From Paenibacillus sp. CC-CFT747 (GTDB lineage: Bacteria > Bacillota > Bacilli > Paenibacillales > NBRC-103111), in NCBI GenBank assembly GCA_030323305.1, contig CP106741.1, positions 2,511,001 to 2,575,000 of the forward strand: a stretch of 64,000 nt of DNA. The letters are read 5' to 3'. Shown here one piece after another: positions 29,952 to 38,837 of this stretch (position 1 is the stretch's first letter; every line of letters begins with the position of its first letter). The notes beneath the pieces were generated by a model, which made no database searches, was not told the origin of the DNA, and saw only the letters and a program-made list of their open reading frames with translations. Made by a program: the position numbers and the translations under genes.

Positions 29952-30054
29952 CTCGTTTGGTTTAGAGCCTTATCCGGCACTCCGTTGGCAAGAGAGCCTT
30001 CGTAGGGACACGAAAATCAACAGGGAAGCAGGATAGATAAGGCACAAGCAAGTT

Positions 30055-30924
30055 TTAGTCCGGATCCTTGCCGTAGCCGGTCGGCGTGGTCCGGTGTCGT
30101 TTCGCATAGTCGCGGGGCGACATCCCCTCAATCTTCTTGAAAATCCGGCTGAAGTAGAATTCATCGGAATACCCTACGCTGCCGGCAATCGCCTTCAGCC
30201 GGTAATCGGAGAGGACCAGCATCTCCTTGGCGCGGTCCACCCGAAGGTGGGTCAGGTAATCAATCGGGCTGTAGCCTATGTACTTGCGGAACAGGCGGGA
30301 ATAGTGGCTGACGCTGAGGCCGGCCATATGGGCAAGCCCTTCGAGCGTGAGCGGCTCCCGGTAATGGGTGCTCATGTAATCCTGGGTAAACTCGATGGCC
30401 GCCGTGGTATCTCCGGCGATTTTCTGGGCGCGGAAATCCTGGATGAGGTCGTACCAGATCTCCTGCAGGATCATTCGGCGGCGCATGGCCGTCAGGTGCC
30501 CCCGCCGTTTCCACAGCACGGTCATCTGCTCCATTAAATTAATGAGCGGGGGAGGATTGTGCAGCGTATACATCCCCTGAAGCGGGAACGTCGATTCGGC
30601 GGCGCTGCGGGAAATCCATTGTTCCTTCTCTTCATACATTTCCGTATAATAAAACCGGAGGAAATAATACTCAAGGGGATGCTCCGGATCGGATGCCCGT
30701 TCGACCGTCATGCCGGGAGCGAAGAAAAAATCTTGCCCGGCTCCGCCGGATAGTGCGTCCCATTGATCCGGAAATCCCCTTTGCCTTTAACGATCAGCCA
30801 GAAGGAATGATGGCGGATGGTGTGGGGGCTGCTGCCAATCCGGTCCACATTTGCGGTGCCCGGTCAGCAGGATGGACAGGACAAGCCGGTTCAAGCGGGC
30901 GGCCAGTTCCCCGGGAGTCAGCAT
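30055..30924 (-). CDS. AraC-family transcriptional regulator (two frameshifts)
   Basis: The C-terminal half has two helix-turn-helix units: LTLEGLAHMAGLSVSHYSRL and LKAIAGSVGYSDEFYFSRIF, then the signature KKIEGMSPRDYAKR. The N-terminal cupin-like sensor domain is restored by removing one G near 30859-30861 (LTGTANVDRIGSSPHTIRHH). Adding one base to the A run at 30725-30730 gives GKIFFFAPGMTVERASD. The whole is about 289 residues. The start ATG at 30924 has AGGAGG 7 nt upstream. It is divergent from mutY; its target is unknown. Confidence 0.85.
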
Positions 30925-31055
30925 ACGAAGAGCCTCCTGCCATTTAGTGTTGGCATCTTATGGCATTCCTAATCCGGACCTGCCGGGGTCTTCCCGTCCC
31001 GCGGGTCCGTTACCCTTATTATAACGATTCTTATCGGGATAGAGAAGGAGACCGC

Positions 31056-32181
31056 ATGAACGACAACGAGAACAAGGCTTACTATACACGGGAGCTCACG
31101 GCCTGGTACCAGAGAGGAAACCGCGACCTGCCCTGGAGAAGAAGCCGCAACCCCTATCATATCTGGGTTTCCGAAATCATGCTGCAGCAGACGCGGGTGG
31201 AGACGGTTATCCCGTATTTCAACCGGTTCATGGAGAAATTCCCGACGATCGACGCTTTGGCCGATGCTCCGGAGGAGGACGTGCTGAAGGCGTGGGAGGG
31301 ACTCGGGTATTACTCGAGGGCCCGCAACCTGCAGGCAGCCGCCCAAGAGGTAAAAGAGTCCTACGAAGGAAAGGTGCCGGATACGCCCGAGGCCATCTCT
31401 TCCCTGAAGGGAGTGGGTCCCTATACAGCGGGGGCCATCCTGAGCATTGCCTACAACAAGCCGGAGCCGGCGGTGGACGGTAACGTCATGAGGGTGCTGT
31501 CCCGCTTCTTCCTGCTCGAGGATGACATCGCTAAGCCCTCCACGAGGGGAAAATCGAGAAGCTGGCCCGTGCCCTCATTCCGGCCGGCGCCGCCGGGGAC
31601 TTCAACCAGGCACTTATGGAGCTCGGGGCGACCGTCTGTACGCCCCGCTCCCCGCACTGCCTGGTGTGCCCCGTCATGGAGCGCTGCGGGGCCCGGCTCG
31701 AGGGCCGCACGGACGAGCTGCCGGTGAAGACGAAGGCCAAGCCTCCGCGACCCGAGTCGCGGGCGGCGGCCTTCATCACCGATGCCGCCGGCCGGCTCCT
31801 CGTGCGCCAGCGCCCGCAGGACGGGCTGCTCGCCCGCCTCTGGGAGCTTCCTCACGTCCCCTCTCCGAGGGAGGACGGGAGGAAGCGTCCCGCGAGGCGG
31901 ACAAGCGCGCCCTGCGGGAGCGCCTGGCGGCGGAGGACGGCCTCCGCGTGGTCCCGGGCGAGTGGCTGACGGATGCGGAGCATACGTTCAGCCACCTGCG
32001 CTGGGACATGCGGGTGTACCGCGGCCGCCTGGCGCACGAGCCCGGCGAGCCGGAGGCGCTGCCGCCGGCCTACCGCTGGATGGGGCAGGACGAGATGGGG
32101 AGCTACGCGTTCCCCAATCTCTTCCTGCGCATCATCCAAGGGGAGGCCGAGGCGGCCGCCGGCCGGGAGGCGCGGGCTTAG
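31056..32181 (+). CDS. mutY: A/G-specific adenine glycosylase MutY (two frameshifts)
   Basis: MutY removes adenine mispaired with 8-oxoguanine. The N-terminal domain shows [17 protein letters not shown] with the catalytic glutamate, the helix-hairpin-helix [12 protein letters not shown], and the catalytic Asp in AVDGNVMRV. The iron-sulfur ligands follow after a break near 31548 as C-X6-C-X2-C-X5-C ([17 protein letters not shown]). A second break near 31876 leads to the C-terminal Nudix-like domain ([17 protein letters not shown]). Both breaks are cured by one added base, giving about 376 residues. The start at 31056 follows GAGAAGGAG. The stop codon lies in the first unit of a 94-bp tandem repeat. 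Confidence 0.92.
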
Positions 32182-32365
32182 GCCCGCTCGCTCTGCTTTG
32201 GGATCGACCGGCCCGTTGGGCTGGCCGCCTCATCTCTACATGGCCGGCCTGCACCACGCCTGGCGGCTCGCTTAGGCCCGCTCGCTCGGCCTTGGGATCG
32301 ACGCGCCCGTTGAGCAGGCCGCCTCGTCTCTACATGGCTGGCCTGCACCGCGCCTGGCGGCGCAC
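32176..32365. repeat. 94-bp tandem duplication at the mutY 3' end
   Basis: Two GC-rich units with a 94-bp period begin GCTTAGGCCCGCTCGCTC at 32176 and 32270 and end in GCCTGGCGG. They differ by scattered substitutions. The first unit contains the mutY stop codon. Confidence 0.88.
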
Positions 32366-32388
32366 GTCAAGTGTCGTGGGGCTCCGAT

Positions 32389-32570
32389 AGAGGAACTCTA
32401 CGCACCTTATCCGCTATTTTTTGGCGCAGGGGCGATCCGTAGAGGAACTCGGATTCGCTATTTGGCCTAGAAGAGGGTTTTGGGCCCCCATCTCATGCGT
32501 AATAGCGGAACAGAGTTCCGCAAAGATCCAGACGGCTTTCCAAAACGGACCGATAGCGAACCAGAGTTCC
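32389..32570. repeat. Intergenic inverted-repeat array
   Basis: GAGGAACTC followed by CGCTATTT occurs at 32391-32419 and 32442-32463. The inverted form ATAGCG(G)AACCAGAGTTCC occurs at about 32502-32518 and 32553-32570. Four copies of one element thus form two inverted pairs. I recall similar GGAACTC/CGCTATTT elements in Paenibacillus intergenic DNA; only the internal structure is proved here. Confidence 0.7.
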
Positions 32571-32924
32571 TTCATTGGCTCTCCGTCGTCCGCCATGGAT
32601 CCATGCGCGTCGAAAAAGCATTGCCTTTGCCGCCAGAATAGCATTGGATTGCCTTAATGCCTCACTGTATCTCTGTCACTTTGTCTTTTGCTTCTATGTC
32701 TCGGTCGCTTGTCCTTTTGTTTCTCAGTCCCTCAGTTACTCTGGACCGTGTCCGCTTCCCGCTGTAATTTTTATCCTATCCTAAGGCTTTCTTAAGCTTG
32801 CTTTAAGCTTGGCGGGCAACCTTTTCCTAACCCGTGCTCCCGGCAAAGCCCTTGTCCGATTCCACAAAGCGGGCATGAAGGGGGAGAAGAAGGGCCAAAC
32901 TGTATAGAAAGGAGATGATTACCC
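32571..32924. other. Non-coding stretch before the secreted repeat protein
   Basis: The sequence is T-rich on the plus strand and carries no convincing ORF or hairpin. Near its end are stacked repeats (32781-32811), annotated separately. Confidence 0.6.
32781..32811 (+). promoter_or_regulatory. Phased direct repeats, possible response-regulator site
   Basis: CTAAGGCTTT, CTTAAGCTTG and CTTTAAGCTTGG follow one another at 10-11-bp spacing, about 115-145 bp upstream of the secreted protein start. Such helical phasing is typical of OmpR/PhoB-type regulators. Confidence 0.4.
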
Positions 32925-33633
32925 ATGAAGCAATGGACCAAGCATAACCTGGTGGCCGGAAGCGTCGCCCTGTCCCTCCTGCTCGGCGGGGGAGTCCTGT
33001 CTGCAGTGGCCGCTGAGAAAACCGAGCCGTCCTCCGTATCAGCCAACCCGGCTGAACCGATGAACAAGGCGGCGGAGCCGGACAAGGCTAACCGCGGCGA
33101 GAAAAAGGTGCCCGGCCATTACCTCTTCCAGAACGCCGGGGAGATTCTCGGCATGAAGCCGGAGGAGGTCAAGGCGGGACTCGCGAGCGGCAAAAGCCTA
33201 GTCGATTTGGCTGAGGCCAAGGGCATCAGCAAAGAGACGCTGATCGCCCATTTCATCGCCAAAGCCGATGCCCGCATGGATGAAGCCGTTCAAGCCGGAA
33301 GGCTGACGGCCGAGAAGGCGGCTGAGCTGAAGCAGAAGAGAGGGAACGCATCCGGGAGGCCGTCGAGCATAAAGGCCTTCCCGAGCCTCCGCGGAAGCAT
33401 CATGGCAAGCGGGGGACGTTCTTGAGCCACGAGCAGCTGGCTAAAGCACTCGGGATTTCGAAGGCGGACTTGACCAAGGAGCTGAAGACCGGCAAATCCC
33501 TTGCCGACATCGCCAAAGCCAAAGGCATGTCCGAGGAGCAGCTGATCGCGAAGCTGAAGGAAGAGCTGACTCCGGCTTTAAAAAACTCGTGGAGCGTAAG
33601 CCGCACATCCGGGAAGAGAAGAAAGCCAAGTAA
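32925..33633 (+). CDS. Secreted protein with repeated helical modules (two frameshifts)
   Basis: The product has a signal peptide (LVAGSVALSLLLGGGVLSAVAA, cleavage after residue 30 or so) and is about 236 residues after two single-base corrections near 33345 and 33582. It contains two related modules, LGMKPEEVKAGLASGKSLVD-LAEAKGIS and LGISKADLTKELKTGKSLAD-IAKAKGMS. Each is followed by a charged helix (ERERIREAVEHKGLPEP; LKKLVERKPHIREEKKAK). Similar modules occur in uncharacterised exported proteins of Paenibacillus and Bacillus. It is rich in Lys and Glu, has no cysteine, and is probably released. I cannot assign a function. Confidence 0.7.
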
Positions 33634-33708
33634 CTCATCCTCGTCGGCTGCCCTACCCGAGTTTCGCAACGATTCACCTGGAAAAGGAATATCCCCGTTG
33701 CAAGCACG

Positions 33709-33755
33709 AAAGGACCTCATCGCCACGATAAACGTGGAAGATGAGGTCCTTTTTC
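33709..33755 (+). terminator. Terminator after the secreted repeat protein
   Basis: AAAGGACCTCATC (33709-33721) pairs with GATGAGGTCCTTT (33740-33752) with an inner CCACG/CGTGG stem, followed by T bases. Confidence 0.9.
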
Positions 33756-33903
33756 TCGAGAAAGCTCTGCCCATACCGGAGTGGGGTTCGATAATCTCCA
33801 ATTGATTCGAGGTAACGCCTCTTTTTCCCGAGGAAGCTCGACCCAAGCCGAAGGGAGGCTCAACCTATCCCCAATCTACTTAAAGCGCCTCCCTTTCCTG
33901 CCG

Positions 33904-34691
33904 TTAAGGTTGTTTGACTTGAGCGGACGGAGCGCCGTTCGGGTCATCGGGGAGCGTCTGCTCCTCGTAAACGGACTTCTTCACGTCGCCTTCGTAGCCG
34001 ATGATGTCTTCCGTGAGCCTGCTGATCACGACGGAAGCCTGCTTTCCGTTCTCCAGCTGAACCTTCGCCAGAAGGGCTTTGCCGAAGAAGCCGGACAGAC
34101 GGATCTCCTCAATCGACGTTCCTTTCGCGAGGCCGTTCTTCTCGATAAACTCCCGGACCCTGGCTTTTCCTTGTTCCTCCGTAATGGTCCGGATGGAGGT
34201 GGAGGGAGCTTTCGTTCCATCGCTTCGGATGGCCACGATCTCTCCCGTTTCCGCATTCACCGTGACGGAGTGCGATTCGAAGGCGCTGCTGCTTTTTTGA
34301 CGGCGGGATCCGCGGACATCCAGTTGATCTGCCAGACGGGGCTCCTGTAATAGTTAGTCTCCTGGGCTTTGGCGGGATCCACGTAAACCGCCTCATGCTT
34401 GAGACGGGTCCCCGACAGGTCGACGCCGATCATGGCAGACAACGCGTTCGAGGCAATCTCGACCGCCCTGGCTTCCGTAGGAGCGGGGTCGGCGCTCGCT
34501 CCGGCTGAAAGGCCGGCAGGGGAGGTAACAGCAGCGGAGTAGGCCGAATCGGTTTCGGTCATCAGCTGGTTCTTCGGGATGGCTTTCATGCCGCTTGCAG
34601 CATAAGCCGATACGCTGAGACCGGTGAGAACGAGCAGGGAGGCGGCGGCCGTCAAGGCGGCTTTCTTTTTGGATGCGAGAATGGATTTCAT
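33904..34691 (-). CDS. Exported PepSY-domain protein (one frameshift)
   Basis: The first frame encodes a signal peptide (ALTAAASLLVLTGLSVSAYA) and an N-terminal PepSY-like region (PTEARAVEIASNALSAMIGV). After a missing base in the run at 34293-34298 the second frame encodes SSSAFESHSVTVNAETGEIV and a second PepSY-like unit ending at KQP, about 263 residues in all. PepSY domains often inhibit or modulate exported enzymes. A regulator-type direct repeat lies 100 bp upstream and also precedes the neighbouring two-component genes, so that system probably controls this gene. Confidence 0.8.
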
Positions 34692-34789
34692 GGGATGGCT
34701 CCTTTGTCTTGGCGGGATTCAGAAAAGAGTGCGCATCTCCTTCCTGTTCTTCCATCCTAAAGGGCGGATATGGAGGAATGACCGCCAAC

Positions 34790-34807
34790 TTGTCAACAGG
34801 TTGTAAA
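34790..34807 (-). promoter_or_regulatory. Candidate response-regulator box upstream of the PepSY gene
   Basis: Reading toward the PepSY gene, TTTACAA and TTGACAA are repeated with an 11-bp period. The same arrangement occurs at 36973-36990 before the response-regulator gene. The form resembles PhoP/OmpR-type boxes. Confidence 0.6.
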
Positions 34808-34812
34808 AAGCA

Positions 34813-36223
34813 TTAAGGCAGCACCACGCGGACGGACGTCCCGTTCCCTTCTTCGCTTAGGATATGAATGGCTCCTTGATGCAGCTTGACGATCCGGGCG
34901 CAGATCGACAGCCCGAGCCCGACTCCAGCTTGAGGAGAGGGCGAGGCCTCCCCTGTGGTATAGAACGGCTCGAATACCCGGGGAGGTCCTTTTCCGCAAT
35001 CCCCCTGCCTTCATCCCGGACCTCCACCTCACAACCGCCCGAATCCGCGGGCCCGCAGCTCAGGTAAATCCGGCCGCCGGGCTCGGAGGCCTTTACAGCG
35101 TTATCGAGCAGATTGGTGAGCACGACCTTCATCAAATCTTGATCGATGGCCGCCACCGCCGGTTCCGCCGTTACCTCGAGCTCCAGGTTGTTCCCGAGGA
35201 GCAGGGGACCGAACGTTTCCTCCGCTTCCCGGCACAGAAGAGAGAGTCCTGCCGGTCGAGCGGCAGGCTCCGGTTGTCTAGCAGGATCAGGTCCATCAGC
35301 CGGAAGGAGAGCGACTCCAGACGCTTCCCTTCCTTGTAAATATAGTCGACCGCCCGCCGGGTATGATCGGGGCTGTGCTTCGTCGTGCGGAGGAACTCGG
35401 CATACCCGATGATCGAGGTTAAGGGAGTCTTCAGCTCGTGTGTCAGGCATTCTATAAAATGCTGCTTGGCCCTGGCGCTCCGATTGAGCTCCTCAAAGGT
35501 TGTTTCTACCGCGGCGGCCATGGTGTTCACGGATTGGGCCAGCACCCCGATTTCATCCCGGGAGCCGGCCTCGACACGGCTCGAATAGCTGCCCTTCGCA
35601 ATGGCCTGAACCGATTGGGTCAAGTCGCGGATCGGACGGGTCAGGAACCAGGTCAAGACGAAGAGGGCGGCGGCGAGAAGAATGGCCAGGAATAGGTTAA
35701 GCCGGATATAGAAGCCGTACAGCGAGGTCCGATCCGCATAGACGTCGGAGATGTCCCGGATATAGGTTAGTTTCCATTTTCTGTCGGTGATCAGGCTCGT
35801 GACGAACAGATAACTGCTATCTCCAATATCCCGGATAATGTACTGCCGTTTATCGGGCAGCGGATTGGCAAGCTCCTCACGGGGGCCATCGTAAGGAACG
35901 GGGAAGGTACTGTAGACGGTATTGTTCTGGTTGTCTAGCAGCTCCAGGTAGACCCCTTTCTGATCGAAATAACGGGTGTAATCCCGAAAAAGAAACTGAA
36001 GAAATTCCCGCGCCTGCTGCTCCGAATAGCCGAACTTGTCCATGGTGTAGCTGCTGTTGGCCGCAAGCACCGACTGGACAACGAGCTGCTCGTTCAACCC
36101 GCGCTCCACTTCTTTCTCGAGTGTTGTCCGAAAGCTGCGCTGGATCAGGAAGACCATGCTGGCATTGAAGGCGAGTTCGAATAGCAGGAAGGTGCAGAGA
36201 AAAATTTTGTGCCAGAGCTTCAT
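34813..36223 (-). CDS. Membrane sensor histidine kinase (two frameshifts)
   Basis: The protein has an N-terminal membrane segment (IFLCTFLLFELAFNASMVFL) and an extracytoplasmic sensor of about 140 residues. A second membrane segment (LNLFLAILLAAALFVLTWFL) leads into a HAMP linker, and the phospho-acceptor box LTHELKTPLTSIIGYAEFL has His262. Two missing bases, near 35235 and 34980, separate the ATPase domain into three frames. Restored, it reads LTNLLDNAVKAS, DEGRGIAEKDLPRVFEPFYT and GVGLGLSICARIVKLH and ends at VVLP, about 470 residues. Its start overlaps the response-regulator stop (ATGA), so they are a coupled pair. Confidence 0.88.
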
Positions 36224-36888
36224 CCGTCCTCCTCCAGACGGTAACCGTATTTGTAGACCGTTTTGATTTTATCCGTCCACTCGAGCTTCTTGCGAAGCTT
36301 CTGGATGTGCATGTCCACGGTGCGGGATTCCCCCATGTAGTCGAAATTCCAGACTACCTCCAGGATTTTCTCCCGGGTGAGGGCCCGGTTCTTGTTTCGG
36401 ATCAGCAGCAGAAGAAGCTCGTATTCCTTCGGTGTCAGTTCCACGGGCTTGTTTGCCTTAAGCACCACCCGTTCCGTCAGCTGAACCTCGACGTCATCCA
36501 GCCGGTAGGCTTCCTCCCGGCCGCCGGACGAGCGCCGGAGCACCGCTTCGATCCGGGCCAGCAGCTCCACGGCTTCGAACGGCTTGACGATGTAATCGTC
36601 GGCTCCGGCCTTCAGTCCGTTCACACGGTCCATCAGTCCGTTGCGGGCCGTCAGGAAGATGACGGGAATGCCCGAAGGACGGATGAAGCGGACCAACTCC
36701 AGGCCGTCCATCCCCGGAATCCGAATATCAAGAAGCACCAGATCGAACCGCGTCTCCTCCAGAGCGAGAAGGGCTGTGCGGCTGTCGAAAGCCTGAGCCC
36801 GGTCATATCCCGCCACCTCAAGATTCAGGGCGATCAGATCCGATATGGCCGGATCGTCCTCCACAATCAGGATCTTTACCCTTTCCAT
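36220..36888 (-). CDS. Response regulator, OmpR/PhoB family
   Basis: This intact 222-residue protein has a receiver domain with acidic pocket (EDD at residues 10-12), phospho-acceptor Asp54 in LLDIRIPGMDGLE, the conserved Thr in FLTARNGL, and Lys in DYIVKPFEAVELLARI. A winged helix follows (LTPKEYELLLLLIRNKNRAL, ESRTVDMHIQKLRKKL). It is the partner of the overlapping kinase. A direct-repeat box 85-100 bp upstream matches the one before the PepSY gene, suggesting autoregulation. The signal is unknown; a PepSY target suggests cell-envelope conditions. Confidence 0.94.
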   Translation of the reverse strand: MERVKILIVEDDPAISDLIALNLEVAGYDRAQAFDSRTALLALEETRFDLVLLDIRIPGMDGLELVRFIRPSGIPVIFLTARNGLMDRVNGLKAGADDYIVKPFEAVELLARIEAVLRRSSGGREEAYRLDDVEVQLTERVVLKANKPVELTPKEYELLLLLIRNKNRALTREKILEVVWNFDYMGESRTVDMHIQKLRKKLEWTDKIKTVYKYGYRLEEDG

Positions 36889-36972
36889 AGGCTGGAATCT
36901 CCTCTTCCTTGTAATGGTACTTCTCTCTCTCTAAACGAACATCTTCATTATATAAAAAAGGACGGGCGAAAG

Positions 36973-36990
36973 TTGTCAACAAGTCGTAAA
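36973..36990 (-). promoter_or_regulatory. Candidate response-regulator box upstream of its own gene
   Basis: Reading toward the regulator gene, TTTACGA and TTGACAA are repeated with an 11-bp period. The plus-strand form is TTGTCAA-N4-TCGTAAA. It matches the box at 34790-34807. Confidence 0.6.
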
Positions 36991-37003
36991 GAACGCCGGC
37001 CAT

Positions 37004-37036
37004 GAAAAAAGACCCGCCTCCAAGAGGCGGGTCTTC
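37004..37036 (-). terminator. Terminator of sodA
   Basis: AGACCCGCCTC (37010-37020) pairs with GAGGCGGGTCT (37024-37034) and is followed on the minus strand by six T. It sits 28 bp past the sodA stop. Confidence 0.93.
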
Positions 37037-37063
37037 TCAAGTCATACCGGGTATGACCCCGTA

Positions 37064-37678
37064 TTACTTCTTCGCAGCTTCATAGCGCTGGTTAACGGCA
37101 TCCCAGTTAACCACGTTCCAGAAAGCACCGATGTAATCCGGGCGTTTGTTCTGGTATTTCAGGTAGTAAGCATGCTCCCATACGTCCAGACCGAGGATAG
37201 GAGTCAAGCCTTCCATCAGCGGGCTGTCCTGGTTAGGTGTGCTGGATACGCCCAGCTTGCCGCTCTTGTCGACGGTGAGCCAAGCCCAGCCGCTTCCGAA
37301 GCGCGTGGTTGCCGCTTTAGCGAAAGCCTCCTTGAAGGCGTCAAAGCCGCCTAGCTCGCTGTCGATCGCTTGAGCGATAGCGCCGGTAGGCTGTCCGCCG
37401 CCGTTAGGTCCGATAACTTCCCAGAACAGGGAGTGGTTCGCATGTCCGCCGCCGTTGTTGCGGACGGCCGTGCGAATGCTTTCCGGTACGCTGTTCAGGT
37501 CGCTGATAAGGTCTTCGATGCTTTTGTTTTGCAGCTCAGGAGCGCTTTCCAAAGCGGCGTTCAGGTTCGTTACGTAAGTGTTATGATGACGGTCATGGTG
37601 GATTTCCATCGTTTGAGCGTCGATGTGCGGTTCCAGGGCATTGTTAGGGTAAGGTAGAGCCGGTAGTTGATGAGCCAT
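37064..37678 (-). CDS. sodA: Superoxide dismutase, Mn/Fe type
   Basis: SodA converts superoxide to peroxide and oxygen in the cytosol. The intact 204-residue enzyme shows the metal ligands His27 ([14 protein letters not shown]), the histidine in [14 protein letters not shown], and the [19 protein letters not shown] block near the C terminus. GGHANH and the Gln-poor active site favour a manganese enzyme. I chose ATG 37678 ([13 protein letters not shown]) because GGAGGGATTTACGAA precedes it; the longer ORF upstream would not match the family. A clear promoter with a dyad over its -35 lies at 37724-37764. Confidence 0.96.
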   Translation of the reverse strand: MAHQLPALPYPNNALEPHIDAQTMEIHHDRHHNTYVTNLNAALESAPELQNKSIEDLISDLNSVPESIRTAVRNNGGGHANHSLFWEVIGPNGGGQPTGAIAQAIDSELGGFDAFKEAFAKAATTRFGSGWAWLTVDKSGKLGVSSTPNQDSPLMEGLTPILGLDVWEHAYYLKYQNKRPDYIGAFWNVVNWDAVNQRYEAAKK

Positions 37679-37723
37679 TTCGTAAATCCCTCCTGTAATA
37701 TGTAAGGTTTTGGACACGCCCCT

Positions 37724-37764
37724 ATTATCCTCTAATTTCTATAATAAATCAACATGTATGTTGA
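37724..37764 (-). promoter_or_regulatory. sodA promoter with dyad over the -35
   Basis: On the minus strand TTGATT (37747-37752) and GATAAT (37724-37729) are 17 bp apart. The dyad TCAACAT-GT-ATGTTGA at 37749-37764 overlaps the -35 box and is a good operator candidate. Confidence 0.7.
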
Positions 37765-37944
37765 CTAAGTCCCTTGCTTGCGGCTGACCAGCTCATCCAC
37801 AATCTGGTGATGAATATGGTTGCCCTGCTCATTAAGCCAGGGAGACACGTCGCTCAGCACCTCGTGATAGAAATCGAGCTCCTCGCTCGTCCAGTCGTCC
37901 GGTTTTAGCTCGCTAAGGTCCACAAGCCGGCGGAAATCCGCCAT
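37765..37944 (-). CDS. Small acidic protein of unknown function
   Basis: This 59-residue ORF starts MADFRRLVDLSELKPDDWTS and ends VDELVSRKQGT. It is predicted as two amphipathic helices with a central acidic segment (SEELDFYHEVLSDVSPWLNE) and contains three histidines (GNHIHHQ). AAAGGAGGGATAGCT places an ideal ribosome binding site before the ATG. It ends directly at the sodA operator dyad. Codon usage fits the neighbours. I do not recognise the family; translation is likely from the site and composition. Confidence 0.65.
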   Translation of the reverse strand: MADFRRLVDLSELKPDDWTSEELDFYHEVLSDVSPWLNEQGNHIHHQIVDELVSRKQGT

Positions 37945-38049
37945 AGCTATCCCTCCTTTCCTGCGGGAATGTACCTTCCTAAGGATGCTTTAAAAAAGAC
38001 CGATTTATACCAATCCGCCAGAAGGGGCGGGAAGAGACTTCCAAAGAAA

Positions 38050-38079
38050 TTGAAAACGCTTAAATTAAAGCGTTTTCAA
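38050..38079. promoter_or_regulatory. Inverted repeat resembling a double cre site
   Basis: TTGAAAACGCTT (38050-38061) and AAGCGTTTTCAA (38068-38079) form a perfect 12-bp inverted repeat. Each arm agrees closely with the CcpA site TGWAARCGYTWNCW on its own strand. A T-rich stretch follows, so a terminator role is also possible. The surrounding gap (37945-38277) holds nothing else I can see. Confidence 0.55.
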
Positions 38080-38277
38080 GCGAATTTTAGATTTTTTGTG
38101 CTTTTTCATGATTTTTTCGTTAATTCTTGCAGGAAATCATCGCTTTTTGTCGTAATTACTATACAGACCGTCTTTTCCGGGACGAGCCATGCTTCCGGAA
38201 CAAGGCTTCAGACGTGTTTCCAAGCGGGTAGGCAGCAGGAATTTCCCCAAATAAGAATGACATAGGAGAGGCCCTTC

Positions 38278-38700
38278 ATGAACGTTCGATCTTTTCGCTT
38301 GTCGGATTACGTTGCGGTAAACGGATTGCTGGAGCAGGTTTTGTCGGAAGTCTGCTACCAGGAAACGAAGGATGCTCTGGCCAAACAGCTGTCCTGGGAC
38401 AGTGACCTGGTTCTCATCGCCGTGGAAGAAGAGCAGGTGGTCGGGGTAATTATCGGTACCATTGACAACAACAAAGGCTACTATTACCGGATCGCCGTCC
38501 ATGCCGAACACCGTCGCAAAGGAATCGGCAAAGCGTTGATTCATTCGCTTAAACAGCGCTTCGAACAGCGCAAGGTCAGCCGTATCCTCATCACGGTGGA
38601 CGAGCACAACGAACCGATCCTTCCGGTTTATGAATCGGCCGGCTGGTTCGAGCGGGATTTCGCCCGGATGGCGGAACGCCGCCTAAGCATCATGGCTTGA
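38278..38700 (+). CDS. GNAT-family N-acetyltransferase
   Basis: This intact 140-residue protein has the acetyl-CoA binding motif A as VHAEHRRKGIGKALIHSLKQ (around residues 75-94) preceded by the beta strand YYRIAV. Motif B is near VDEHNEPILPVYESAGW. It belongs to the single-domain GNATs of the YlbP or RimI-like size. The acceptor is unknown. AGGAGAGGCCCTTC provides the ribosome binding site. It is followed by a 137-bp gap and then the Ntdp gene. Confidence 0.9.
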   Translation: MNVRSFRLSDYVAVNGLLEQVLSEVCYQETKDALAKQLSWDSDLVLIAVEEEQVVGVIIGTIDNNKGYYYRIAVHAEHRRKGIGKALIHSLKQRFEQRKVSRILITVDEHNEPILPVYESAGWFERDFARMAERRLSIMA

Positions 38701-38837
38701 TTCCTGACGGATAAAAACGTACATACCTCCTATAGAAGCATATCCGCGCCGTTGCAATTCCCGGCCGGATATGCTTTTCTTTAATATATCCTTAACCCAA
38801 GATCGGGCAGAAGACCATTGGAAAGGCCGGAACGACT

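Noticed and set aside
32414..32644. Small minus-strand ORF in the intergenic repeat zone
   Set aside because: It is made of the GGAACTC/CGCTATTT repeats and has no ribosome binding site.
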